Assembly: GCF_016802725.1 (NCBI RefSeq)
Contig: NC_052666.1
Coordinates: 31,648,997 to 31,712,996 of the forward strand
Direction: 5' to 3'
Length of the DNA stretch: 64,000 nucleotides
Origin: Solenopsis invicta
Lineage: Eukaryota > Arthropoda > Insecta > Hymenoptera > Formicidae
Each line of letters starts with the position of its first letter. The first letter of the stretch is position 1. Positions 1-11,699 of this stretch are shown here, in pieces. Made by a program: the position numbers and the translations under genes. The notes beneath the pieces are model-generated. The model ran no database searches, was not told the origin of the DNA, and was given only the letters and a program-made list of their open reading frames with translations.

Positions 1-330
1 TAGTCGAATGTACTTCAAGGTTTAAACCGTGGCAAAAGAACCGAGCATTAATTCCGCTATACTTGCGGCGTCGGCGAGTACGTGTGTACAGCGAATATGT
101 ATGCGAATGCTCTTTTACCGTGCGGTCTTACTGAATAACTCACCCTGACCAGTAGAGTCCTAAAAGCGGAAAATTTGCCTCCTTGGTATATGCATAGTCC
201 GGCGCATGCTGATTCTACCGCCGGCGCCGGTGTAAAGTCGCCCAGAAAATTAACGGGAGGATGTGTCGCGCGAGTTACTACAAGCCGACGCGAAACGCGC
301 TGCGTTTCGCGCGCGCGTGCAACACGATAG
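1..330. other. CpG-rich island with a perfect 10-bp hairpin
   Basis: This stretch is visibly richer in G+C and CpG than the AT-rich DNA that follows. It contains a perfect hairpin at 289-311: arms cgcgaaacgc and gcgtttcgcg with a 3-nt loop. No protein family could be recognised in any frame. A possible minus-strand mini-exon (144-159) is listed separately. Function unknown; the island could be regulatory. Confidence 0.45.
144..159 (-). other. Possible 16-nt minus-strand mini-exon
   Basis: Read on the minus strand, a pyrimidine-rich run ending ttttag (an acceptor-like site) is followed after exactly 16 nt by gtgagt, a strong donor-like hexamer. The exon-like sequence ends in cagg. Micro-exons of this size exist in insects, but both signals are short and can arise by chance, and no flanking coding exon was recognised. 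Low-confidence splice prediction only. Confidence 0.15.
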
Positions 331-501
331 CTTGCTAAAGCACAGTGATAAAAGTGTGTGCCCGTAAGCCAAACTGGCTAGCAGCGTCTAATGCTCTAAC
401 GCGGATTTATCCTTTGTTTCGTCGCCAACGTTAACGTATGCGGCTGCCATTATTTTCTCCCTTCTAAGGCAGTACATTTGGAAGTTTCCGTGCCCACTTA
501 A

Positions 502-828
502 GAGCCCTTTTTCCTCGAGACCGCGTCCCACATCTATCAAGCGAAGATTAGACAACAGTGTTTGCCCTGCATGAAGCACAGACTTCGTTGCTTCGCGCCC
601 GCTGATTGCTTCGATATTGATGATTTAAGTACTGAAGAAGATACACGAACGCGACGTATAACAGACGAAATTGAAGCAAAAGTGTTACAGTCTCTAACGC
701 GGAGAAAACTTGAGATTGACAAGAGGAAGATCAGATTTAAACTCTTGTGGATCATTTATTTTCAAAGTGCCGTGCACCAAGTTCTTCAAACCTACATGAA
801 AATAGATATACATATTGATTCTTATTAA
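502..828 (+). pseudogene. Unassigned open frame, possible coding remnant
   Basis: A stop-free frame of 109 codons runs from just after an in-frame stop (499-501) to the TAA at 826-828. Its central part has protein-like composition: an acidic segment (DIDDLSTEED) followed by a basic, helix-prone segment (KLEIDKRKIRF). An ATG sits at 571. The last 30 codons drift into AT-rich sequence. In the same frame upstream of the stop, the peptide KAVHLEV resembles a motif known from BEL/Pao retrotransposon integrases, but nothing else of that domain follows, so the match is weak. It could be a decayed transposon fragment, an exon, or chance. No family is assigned. Confidence 0.25.
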
Positions 829-861
829 TATCTCACATGATTTTATTTCCAAATTCATTAA

Positions 862-1303
862 TAATCCCTAATAATAGCATAATATTATCTAAATATTAAA
901 TAATGTTCCTAAAATATTATTTAATATTAATAAAACTGGTTACACGTCCATTTCTTATAATATTATATGAATATTATATTAAAAGTAAATAATATTATTT
1001 ATTTCAATATTTTTAATTATCGGGAATATTGTAGCTTTTAAATGTAAAAATTATAAAGTTTATGAATATTTAATGCATAATAATTCACGTTGATTTTTTA
1101 ACAAAAATAATATTTATAAAACATTTTCATAATATTCCACAGATATTAAAATAATGTACCACAAATGTTATATAAAGCAGACTTATAACATTAATACAAT
1201 ATTCCCATAATATTAAAGAATATATTATTTTAATATTATTTTAATAATAATATTTAATAATATTCGTATAATATTTTAGGAATATTATGTGCTTATAGGG
1301 GTA
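862..1303. mobile_element. MITE-like inverted-repeat element, AATATT-rich
   Basis: The two ends are imperfect inverted repeats: the left begins ccctaataatagcataat and the reverse complement of the right begins cccctataagcacataat. The similarity continues inward for about 50 bp with indels. The interior is almost entirely A and T, with many overlapping aatatt words, and has no coding capacity. The sequence taat lies next to both ends and may be a target-site duplication. This is the structure of a non-autonomous DNA transposon (MITE). No transposase or superfamily can be named. Confidence 0.6.
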
Positions 1304-2213
1304 ATGTGTAATAATACCTAATTGCAATATCCAATTGTGGTATACTTGTAATATCTAATTGTAATACAATTTATATAAAAAAAATTTTTTTTTTAATATT
1401 TAAACTTCACAGATTTCAATTTTTCTCCGTCTATAAGAAATTTTGTAGTTATGACGTATGGTACCATTCATCACGGTAAAATTGCGGCGAGAAGAACAGC
1501 TGTGACAACGGTCGGTTCTCCACACCAGCCTAAAAATATATGAATACGCTAACTTCGCAGTTACAGGGACGGTATTCTGAAGAGTTAGTTGAAAGCAAGT
1601 GTATCATGCATAAAGGTCTACTGAAACGCGACACCTGGGACCATGGGGTGGTTCGTAAGGCATGGCAAACCACAGCCTTGAGCATTACGAATGTTTTGTA
1701 TGCAAAGTACACACTTCACAAGTGCACACTCTACAAGTATAATGGACTAGTAAGGATGCGCGTAGCGCAATGATAAGGCCGTGCAATTTTTTTTCCACGT
1801 CGCCTACACGTGTTCAACTATCATCAATTACGGGTAATATCGATATACGCACTTTAGATAGAATTGATCAAGAAAAGACTGTGACCAACAATTTGCACAC
1901 ATAAATATTAACACAAGACAACAAAAAAGTTTTTTTTTAATCAACTAGAACCAAAACAGTGTATTATATTGATAAGCTAAATCCACAAGTAAAAATATTC
2001 CATCGCGTCACGTTTTAAAATATATAATATTTAAGATTAATCTTTAAAAAACTTTTAACCAAGTTTTAAAAATTCGTAACTGATAAATATGATACGCTAG
2101 GGATTATGAAAAAATAGCCCAAATTAAAGTTTGAACATACACACGTGTTCTACACATTGTTTTTGTAAAATAAAAATATTGAATCTTTTACTGTATCGAG
2201 CTTTTAGCATGCT
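1304..2213. other. No gene seen; mixed-composition block
   Basis: AT-rich DNA with a less AT-rich part at about 1430-1800. That part contains an open frame of 77 codons (1540-1773, plus) and an overlapping shorter minus frame. Neither shows a recognisable domain, signal peptide or repeat of a known family. Confidence 0.4.
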
Positions 2214-2262
2214 TTATTTTAAGGGTAGATTTATTTTAAAGGTAGATCTATTTTAAGGGTAG
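2214..2262 (+). repeat. Short tandem repeat, 17-bp unit, about three copies
   Basis: Three near-identical units of the form ttattttaagggtagat lie head to tail, with one or two substitutions between copies. It is a minisatellite-like tract with no coding content. Confidence 0.8.
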
Positions 2263-2982
2263 CGAAAGATGATTCATATACAAAATAAAGCATTCAAATT
2301 GAGACACTTAAATATCTTGAGAAAAAAGCGTTTTAAAAAAAATACTTCAAACAAAAGTCTCATCCAACCCCCAAAATAATCTTTCTATTAGCTGAATCCT
2401 TTAAATCATGGAGCATTTTTTATTCTTATATGACCTCAAGAAAAATCCTTTGAAACTAAGAAAAAAATAGCCTGAGCACAATATTTTTACAGTTAGAATT
2501 TCACGTTGCATCTGAAGAACAAATCTTGGTCTTAATATCAATTATAACTTAATAGCAATACAAAAAAAGAAAAAAAGTGAAAAATTTTTATGCAAACGGT
2601 GTTATTTCTTGTAATATCTATTACAATAAATAACACAAGTAGCTTGATATGCTTGATATAAACAAGAATCCAAATGCTCAGTGTAAATTAGTAAATAATT
2701 ACACAGCAGAATACAATGACACACACTGTTTTTCACTGTTACTCATATGTAAAAATGTAGACTGCTTGAAGTAAACATAGTCCTCTTAATACAAGAGGAA
2801 AATCGTTAGAATAATATCTAATACATTTTTCATGAATAGTCCACTTTATTGGAAGAGGAATACTCTTTCTGTTTTCACTTACAATATGGATTACAAGAAA
2901 TTTCACTTTATAACTAGAATACGCTCTTTTGGCGCTGAAAAAGGAAAACACAGGACAAGTGATTCAAAACCTGTTAGAAATA
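2263..2982. other. AT-rich DNA without recognised gene
   Basis: No supported gene. One short block near 2830-2870, with the word aatagtccactt and then aatactctt, resembles the spacer of the dyad array at 22.44-22.50 kb. This suggests that the satellite-related insertion near 3 kb may start earlier than annotated. Confidence 0.35.
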
Positions 2983-3213
2983 TTCTGATTCTGGTCTGAA
3001 TCCTCAAAAATTTTTTTTACGTCTTATGTTATTTTTTCTCTAGCACATCGGATTTATTTGCAAATTTTTAAAAAAATAATCAGAAACATATTTTTTTGGA
3101 AAATTCAACTCAATTATCTCAAAAACATGACACGATAGAAATTTTTCATTTATGGATCGGATTAAGCACGCATTTATAAGAGAAAAAAAATTACTCTGGT
3201 TCCTATTACTTTT
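2983..3213. repeat. Diverged outlier copy of the 22-kb dyad satellite
   Basis: Positions 3113-3213 align by eye with the plus-oriented motif of the array at 22.17-22.99 kb. The shared order is tcaatt-n-tctcaaaa, tga-ca-cgatag, tt-catttatggat, then ctctggttcc, matching the tctcaaaattgtgacgtgatag ... acggattcg ... ctggttcgg pattern. The preceding 2983-3085 segment is a weaker match in the inverted orientation, so the two together resemble one inverted-dimer unit. Alignment was done by eye and divergence is high. Confidence 0.45.
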
Positions 3214-5160
3214 TAAGAATTTTTTGTAACCTAATGTAATTCATCCAAAAGTACCTCAGAAATCACACAGTAACATTATTTCCTGATCGCAATGCTGATT
3301 GTGTTGTCCTTGAACAAAGTATTTCTTTCTTGTCTCAGAAGAAAAAGATACAAAGTTGAAGATTTCTGATAAAATGACTCCTGTCAATAGTAAAATTCGG
3401 AAATTGTGCGATTTGTATCGTGATATATGCTCATCTCAAAGAGAATTCCGGCTTCTGTTTTTGATTTTTTGTTAAAATGTAATTTAAATATAAACTTTAA
3501 CAATATACGTTATATAAAATTATTAATTATTCGATATAAATAATTTTATTTGACATACTTACAAAAAATTATAAAAATATAATAATATTGCATTAAAAAC
3601 AGAAATTTCAATACGTTGCGTTATCTTTTTAATAATGAAATTATAATTAAAATTATAAATTAGTTTAATTTAAAATTTTCTAGAACAAAAACGTTATTAT
3701 CGAAATATACGATGTTGGATAGCATAATTGCAATCAGCAGAACATAGTTACGAATCAGGGATGCACGGTAAAAAAATCATGATACTGCGTTTCAAACCCG
3801 TTGTAAAATTTAACACATAATTAAATGTTCATAAACAAAATGTATAAATGTACGCGTGTCAGGTAGGCGCAAATGAGCAAAGCATAATTATAAGGGATCC
3901 AATACATAACATAGCATGCAAAATAATTTCCCACGAGAAAATCAGAATTGATTTAAATATTATATGTCATAATCATCATGCAAACACAGATCTGCGTGAC
4001 ATTAAACATGATTGATATTACAATAAACTATACATCTAAATATATAGGGTGGTCGGTAAATATACTAAAAGATTTGATGGATAATTTATTACACCAATTC
4101 ATTCCTTTATACGATCGTATGAGATAAAGAAAAAATGTATGAGCTTTCATGTCCTTCAAACATATACAAAATTTCATTCAAATAACACGAACCGTTTTCA
4201 AAACTTTTGGAAAAAATAAAATTTTTTCTTCAAAACTCTGACATCTTTAAACAACAGAACAATCATTTCAGACCCAAGAATTTTTCGTCATAAATTAACG
4301 TGAAATTTTTCGTCATAAATTAACGTAAAAAATCACTTCTTAAAAATCTTTCAGAGTACTTAACGTATATGCCGTTATTAAGAAACTATAATAAAATATC
4401 CAAAAGTACAACTTCTACACGTATCGAGATAAAATCGTGAAAATTACATTAAAGATAACTTGCTTCAATTATATTTATATTTAGACACAAGATTTACATT
4501 TACAGAATTACATTTTCAGAAATTACGCTGTACTGTCAAATTTTCTAACTTTTATTCTGTTTGATAATTGTAATAGTATGTAATATCCCATTATAACTTC
4601 CAGCAAAAAATAACTAAGAAAGCATTATTCTATTTTACAAAAGAGTTTAATGAAATGTAAAGACGTCAGATGCACGTCTTACACAAAAATCTTACTTGCT
4701 CTCCTTGAGCGCAATACTTTGGCGAAGCAGCCGCAATATCCCGCTTGACGTGTAGCATGATCGATCAATGGATAATAGTGGTTCAACACTTGTTTGCAGA
4801 CTGAGTTACCAATTCCCGGTCAGACCTGCCGCGGACATTTGCACGCTAAGTTCGCTTCAACAGGCTTTAGTAATTCATGCGTGAAGCTCTGCGAGTTAAC
4901 AGCTCCGCCGCTTGCACGAACGACTAAATTATGATACGGAAATCAAATAATCGGTTTACAACCTACATACGGTAGGTCTGTTATATGTATGTCGACCGCT
5001 CACGGCGGATTTGTACATCTACTCTATAATTCCTTCGGGCTGCACGCTCACATTTATTAATCCTACATGTTATTCACCAACAAAGTTCAATAATGCAAAT
5101 GTAACCTTCCGGATCGTACAATAGAACTGTAGAGGAAATACTCAATTATTAAATAAAGTT
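3214..5160. other. AT-rich DNA without recognised gene
   Basis: No gene, RNA gene or transposon end was recognised. A less AT-rich segment at about 4690-5080 has only short open frames. The one structured item is the two-copy tandem repeat at 4278-4326. Confidence 0.4.
4278..4326 (+). repeat. Two-copy tandem repeat, about 25-bp unit
   Basis: The unit aatttttcgtcataaattaacgt occurs twice, head to tail, differing by one inserted base. The near-perfect identity points to a recent local duplication such as replication slippage. Confidence 0.85.
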
Positions 5161-5427
5161 ATCAGAAAGACTCACGAAATTTAATTCTTGAAAAAGAAAA
5201 GCAAATGAGAGTCAACGCGGTTGCTGGTGCGTGTAATTCCTTCTTGTTTATTAAACAGAAAACATTAGATATGTACAAACGTTTCGATCCAAACTTGGAC
5301 CGAAACGTTCGTACACGTCTAATGCTTTGTGTTTAATAAACACGGAAGAATTATGGACACGCGCCAACAACCGCGTTGACATTTGTCTCTCTTTTTTAAG
5401 TATTCAATTATAAATATTTCTGTCGAT
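5161..5427. repeat. Long imperfect palindrome, hammerhead/Penelope-like
   Basis: The core at 5211-5380 is an inverted repeat with essentially no spacer. Both ends read gtcaacgcggttg when read inward, and the arms stay alignable to the centre at about 5294 (ccaaacttgg). Weaker arm similarity continues outward to about 5161 and 5427. Each arm, read outward from the centre, contains gg-cc/gg-tcc then gaaacgtt-gta, the 3' half of a hammerhead ribozyme core as found in Penelope-like retroelement repeats. The CUGANGA half is missing because the mirror copy starts there. It is probably two inverted copies of one element end, transcribable as a stable hairpin. No ORF. Confidence 0.7.
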
Positions 5428-6706
5428 TATTATTAAAATAAACTTATTCTAAATTTTTTCGTGCAAATTATTTTGATTCTTTAAAATTACATTAGTGCTG
5501 TTTAGTCAACGTTTACATTTGGAGCTCGCAGACATAGAGTCAGTGGCAGAGATATTAAAGACTTCGGAGGGATAATAAAGATTAATAATAATTAAAAATT
5601 TGTAGAACGCATTTTGCAGTTACGAAGCCATTGATCAATTAATGAATATTTACGAGTGAATATTCATCTATATTAAACAAGTACATCGCACTCATGACGT
5701 TAAAATTTGTAACATTGCAATTTCTACGGAATAAATTATGGAATTACAATACAAACGAAAACAATAGAGATACATATATATATATTGCTCACCATGTGCT
5801 ACAATTATAATGGAGTATTATACTGTGATAATTATTGTATAAATAAAATGACAAAATATGAAATATAGCATATTCTCTCAGCACAACTTGGGTTTATGAA
5901 TTTCACTTGAGCACAATAAATTGCATACAATTTACATATTATTCTATCTTAATTTATAAATGAAAGTTTTTAGAGATTTTAAAAACAATTCAAGTTTATA
6001 ATAGCGGTACTTCTTACGCGTTATTAATAGCAATGATCCAAGATAAAAATATTACTGCCTATCACGATGAAAATATTATAACATATTATATAATATTGCA
6101 GGCGTGTAATAAAAATCTTCAAACTTTGAAACAGTAAATTCAGGATTACAGATTGGCTTACTTCTTAGTCACTAATTATTCTTCAAAAATTTCAAAAAAA
6201 TAATGAAACCAAAAGCTACGGTCTTCGTTTATTAATAATCATACACGTTGAAACATTTAACAGTATCAGTTCATGTTGCAAGAATAAAATTACTTGGAAA
6301 GAAAATAAAAAGAAATCCACTATACTCCAGTACTTCAGAGAGAAAATCTTCTAAAATGTATGCACAAAGGAGCAAAAAATATGTCGCAAAATAAAGCTGA
6401 CTATTAAAAGATATAATAAAAAGAGCACACGATGGAAAAGAAAATGTAATATAAACATTGCGAAAAATTTAAATTAGAAACTTAAAAAAACTAAATGCAC
6501 GTTGGGGTATACAAGTTGCAATATCTATGCTTCCCAATTTGCAAGAAAAAAAACAATTAATACAAAAAAATGAGATGTTAAATCGTAAAAGACGCCGAAA
6601 TCTTTTTAATAAATGAGATGTAAGGTCAATCTGTAATACTACACCTGAGTTAATTCACTTCAGTAATATTCACTTCAGATAAATATATACCCATCTAGCG
6701 ATTATC
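5428..6706. other. AT-rich DNA without recognised gene
   Basis: Long runs of A and T with frequent stops in all frames. No repeat end, RNA gene or promoter could be supported. Confidence 0.45.
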
Positions 6707-7150
6707 CTATTCGACAGTTGCTGTAGAACTCGGAACAACTGGATTTGGCATCTCATGCTGTAATAACGCAAACCTAAACCCACCCAGAACTCTCCAACAA
6801 CCATCATATCCGCTTCCTTATCACTCAACGTTCACGCTCACAAGATTTACATTTTGCAGCAGACATGAATTTCCATAATTTTACCAACTCCATCGTCTCC
6901 AAATATATCTAATAGTTCTCTGTAAAATTTGTGGATACGTGCAGTTGCATCGTCGTACAGATCTACCAAACACATATTATAAGCTTTCAAATTATCTTGA
7001 ACCTTTATGCACGTTTAAAGTTCATACCTTCAGATGTTTCAGGTCTCTCAATTTATTTCCAGCAGCTAAATTTTTCTTCATCTTTTAATTCTTTCAAATA
7101 AAAGTTCTCAGAACTCGCGAAATCTTCGTGAAACAAGATATCTTCCGCTT
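6707..7150 (-). pseudogene. Decayed coding remnant, family unknown
   Basis: Four protein-like open segments follow one another on the minus strand but in shifting frames. Two upstream segments at about 7150-7060 and 7065-7024 include ILFHEDFASSENFYLKELKD and AAGNKLRDLKHLKV. The longest piece, 6850-7014 (55 codons, stop at 6847-6849), includes CLVDLYDDATARIHKFYREL and LLDIFGDDGVGKIMEIH. The last, 6707-6817, ends MPNPVVPSSTATVE before a stop. Balanced acidic, basic and hydrophobic residues in such AT-rich DNA suggest former coding sequence. Frameshifts and the lack of convincing splice sites suggest a pseudogene or dead transposon protein. The family was not recognised. Chance cannot be excluded for the shorter pieces. 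Confidence 0.35.
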
Positions 7151-7159
7151 TTCACTTCC

Positions 7160-7700
7160 ATAATTAACAGACTACACGTTTGGATATTTGCTCGACTAAC
7201 AATGATTCTGAAACGTTGCGTAACTTCGCAAGGATGCTTCGATATGCAAGTTTACCAAAGTCTGATTATGCAGAACAGACCTCCTCTCGCGCCCGCAAAG
7301 TGGACCGGATCCCCTAAGCCGCTCGGCAGGAAAAACAGCTTTCCTGAACAAACTAGTGCAAAATTCGTTCGACCTGTGCCACGTACAGTCGGTTTTGCGG
7401 CTCGCGGGGCGGCCGCTTGGCGAAACCACAAGGGCCGTCCGTGGCACCTCCAGAGAGACCCGCCAGATTTCGAACATGCAGCCTGCTAGGGACGGTTTGC
7501 GAACTAAGAACAACGGATTTCAAACAAGTACGACCGCGGCTCGTCCAAGCGCGCCAGCTTAAACCGCTCAAAGCTGCACCGGGCGCATCATAAGAAGCGC
7601 ATCCAAGCGAATTCGGTACACGGCTCGCTTTCCGAACTTTTAGCATCGATACTTTCGTTCCACATTCGATTGCTGTCGGCAAGCTGCTCGATGTATTCCG
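7160..7700. other. GC/CpG-rich island, overlapping open frames, no known product
   Basis: The base composition changes abruptly from AT-rich to GC-rich. Open frames of 68-109 codons exist on both strands in several frames, as expected where stop codons are rare. None has a recognisable motif, and none is clearly better than its overlapping rivals. Candidate regulatory or ancient exon-containing island; no gene is called. Confidence 0.4.
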
Positions 7701-10030
7701 CTGATCGATTGTTGAACTTAGAATGAAACGTCACGGTATACTGTCCTTGGATTAACGTACTTTGATTTACTACTACGATCAGAAGTAGAAACTTTCAGAA
7801 TGCAGAGATGTACAAAACTGTAGTTCTTTTAAAAAAAGCTAAAAATATTTAGAATCTCTACTTTTTATTTTTATTTCTTTTAAAATGTGTAGCAGAAATT
7901 TTGAGAAGGATAACATTACGTAATATTTTTTTTAGTATTTTTATCTCTTATTGCAAAATCTAAATTTTTTTCATTATTTTTATTTACCTTGAGGAAAAGA
8001 ATTATCCTTTTTCTTATTTTCCAACAAAAGCAGAAAAAGAAACCCTTTTGTCATCCTGAATATATTATCACGCTTTAATGAAAACGAATCAAACGCGTTT
8101 AATTAGGTGTTAGTTTCAACACACACGATTAATCAGACCATTATGGTGAACACCAATTACTACATTTCTGTGCGTTAATTATTTCCATTTCCAGAATCAG
8201 TTCAGCGTGACTGTAAATGATGCATATTACACGTATTTAACGGAAAAAGTCTGCCGTATGCACATTATTATTGTCATAAAGCTTTTTATATAAAATTTCA
8301 TAAATAAAAAAAAGTACAAATACGTGGAATTTTATCGTTATATCGAGAAGCATATAATTGCGTATTATTTATAACTTAAGACAAAACTTAAGCAGAGAAT
8401 TAGTAATAAATTATAATAAATAAATTATATTAAAAATTTCTGCAATTATATTATGTTAGAACGTAAATATTGTACTTTCAGCTTACGAAGTATTGTTATA
8501 AAAGCGAGATAACAAGCGCGAAACACAGATCATATATCTTATGTTACATGATCTTTTTTACATTTCTGATTCATGAAACTTTCGATATTGCGAGATGGGA
8601 TCACTTTACTAAACTTATAAAACATCGTTGTCGCTATTGAACGCCAGGTGCAGTTGTCTCGGATTCAACGCGTGAGAAATACTAGATGGAACAACAATAA
8701 GATCGGGAGAACTTAGGACAGATCGAAAAAGTTGAGAAACGTGAATGAGAAGTCCAATTTCCAATTTCTAGGATAAAGAAGGGAGTAAACTTGCTTTTTG
8801 TTATTTACAAGAAAATACAAAAGAGGATGGCTTAACTCCAAATCGTTCAGAATTAATGTTTAAACGTTTTACGCGCTTAAATTAAATTGTAAATAAATTT
8901 ATGTGATCGCACTATATGTACAAAAAGTTGCAAATGTGCAAATTATATATTTATTAAGACACGATATTTTTGTAAATTGAGGTATATGAACTTTTAATTT
9001 TAAAATTATTCATAATTAAAACGCTGTTACATTGTATAAGATTAAAAAAATTTATTATTATTTCCTCATTTTAATTATGTTATCCGTAACTTATTGATTA
9101 TACGTAGAATATGACGTACAATATGTAGCTTACGATCCACAATAGAATATTATATATACATATGTATATATTCGAAAACGCGACGCATATGATAGTAATC
9201 CGATTTGCTGCAGGACAGAAGCGAATCATAGTTCGATAATCCACGGAAGTCTTGAATACTTGACGCTAAGAGGATATACTATAAAGCTTCGGAAAAAAAT
9301 CCCTTAACTTGTTAAAGGATTTTAACGCGAGTAGTTAAAACCGCTTTAAAACCGCTTTAGGATCTCATCATCAGACGATCGCGCGAAACCAAGTATACTA
9401 CTAGAACTTCATAATATGAAAGTTATTAAATGACAGAGGGATATCATATACACTTGGAGTATCCGTGAAAATCGACATTCAATCGTGGTAACCATCGTTT
9501 AATCTTAACAAGCTGTCGATACGATCTTCAACGAATTCTCTTTTGCACTCGTGTTTCTTAAATTCTCTTGAGAATAAATTTAAGATTACATTTTCTCGAC
9601 AGCCACGTATATACGTAACTTTAGTAGTAAACTGTGTTTCTTTATAAGTGGCGCGAACTCAAAGATATCGAAAAAGCACTCATTAAAATAAGCTTATTAA
9701 GCTCTTATTAAAATAATTATGAATTTACTGGAATCTACTTCATCTATATTTAATTTCAACTATTTCTGCTGCACACTGTATATTTATTAAGTCCGTCTAG
9801 TTTTTGCATAGAAGAGGACTTAAAATGTGAGTGGAAACGTCTGCGTTAACGTTGTAATATGCGTGATAAACATTGAAAACAAATCTTTTTGATCGTTTAA
9901 TAATAAATTTGTACGTTTAAACGAACAATATCTTGTGTCGGTTCTTATTTCAATGTCAATCTTATTGTCAACTCTTCAATTATTTTAATTTGTTAGAGAA
10001 ATAGTCAAATATTTTCTCCGTGTTATTCTC
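7701..10030. other. AT-rich DNA without recognised gene
   Basis: No supported gene. The only local structure noted is a perfect 11-bp tandem duplication (aaaaccgcttt twice) at 9337-9358. Confidence 0.45.
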
Positions 10031-10540
10031 CTATTTTGAAATGTTTCGAACGCTCATGTTGCACACCGAGCGCAAATTATCCGGATTCACGCATTTGCGT
10101 TACCGATTCTCGCGCTACTGACAGCTAGGGAACGCGATGACCCACGGATTATATCAATTACAGCCGAGGCTGGCTATTAAATGTCCAGGCAAGATCGAAC
10201 ACCGCGGGCTGCTTCGCAAACGGGGAAACAAAACGCCGCCGGCGAATGTTTACCACTCGCGGTCGACCACTCCGTGATTGCATTCGGTGCAGAAAGTTCA
10301 TGCTCTCCCTCGAGAACGCATACGCGCGAGATAGATTTACGCACATGTCATTCTTACTCGGCACACAGATTGAGATCGGCCGGAAATTAGTAGAAACGGC
10401 AATGGCCCGGTAACTCGATATGGAATCCATTCAGAACGATACAATGGATTGATCTGACGGTGGACCGACATCCGATGGTGACGCTTCCGAAATAGGCACC
10501 GCGCGCGTCCTAATTCTACCCTTCTCTTATTACTCTCGAT
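10031..10540. other. CpG-rich island
   Basis: GC-rich segment with overlapping frames of 69-90 codons on both strands and no recognisable domain. No gene is called. Confidence 0.4.
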
Positions 10541-11699
10541 AAAATATAACAAGAGGATAAAATAAGAGGATCGTAGGGCGACTATGTGCAGTTTTACATG
10601 CCTTTCGATAAAAAGTTTTAAGGATTAACAATAAAACATTATGGATTTTCTATATGTGACATTTCAATATTCAGATATTGACAACTTTTCGATTGCAAGT
10701 GGTAGCGAATTTTTTACGAACTAAACTTTAAATTGTCAAGCAAAATTTCAGTGTCCATTTAATTTTAACTGACACAGCAAATTTCGATTTGTTTTCTTAA
10801 AGAGTTAAACGATTGTAACTTAAAATATATAAAAGTTTGAAGAAAAGTGACTTTCCTAAATGATTTAATAAGAGATTCTACTATTAGTCGTTGATCAAAC
10901 AGAAATTAAATATTCCTATAAAAAAACCACGGATTTCCTACTGCGCCATCAAGAATTACCAAATTGTAAAGCCATATCTAAAAATATATAATCCTCGTCG
11001 AAATGTAAAACCATATTACGAGCTTATCTTTGCTAGGAATAAAGAGCGATTATCTATGGAAAAGCCGTCCGGTATACCGGCAAAGTCGGTACCAGGATAG
11101 TTCGATACTGGAATAATCAAGTACTCGCGAGCAATGGAATAATCAGTCGAGTAATTAGCAGAGTAATTAATGAAGTAATTATGAAGCGCGTTACAACAGT
11201 GCACGGTATAACGCGGCCGCGGGAACGAGTTTGCGGATACATTATGATATTGCGGACCGGGAAGAGACGATCTCTCGTCTACGGGGATGAAGGGAACGGC
11301 GTAACTTTCTACAGGGAGAAAGAGATATAAAGACAGCCTCTCAAGATGGGAATTAATGAATCGGGCCTGGGACGAGACTAGGGGTGGAAATTTTATAGGA
11401 CGCGCGGGGCAGCGAGTAAAACCGCTAATTGCTCGTAAAAACGTTTAATAATGCTGAAGAAAAACGGGTAACGGGCCCATCATTATATTGGTGGCAACGA
11501 AGCGCTCGCAAAAGATAGATAGATGAATAGCGAGCGAGCAAGCGAGAGAAAGAGAAAGAAAGAGACGGAAAAGCTTTCGAAGAAAATTGAAGCTGACGGT
11601 GATAAAAGTTTTTTATTCTTTAGTTGCTTCAAGTGCAAAGTTCAACGAATAAGAGTGAGCATTTGCTATCATGAATGACAGGATTAATGACACACACAT
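10541..11699. other. No gene seen; AT-rich then GC/purine-rich
   Basis: 10541-11190 is AT-rich with short open frames only. 11190-11600 is richer in G+C and ends in a purine-rich run at 11510-11580 made of gagcga, gagaaag and similar words. No product was recognised. Confidence 0.4.

Noticed and set aside
4047..4160. agggtggtcggtaaata start resembling a transposon end
   Set aside because: No inverted partner or direct repeat could be found nearby, so no element boundary is supported.
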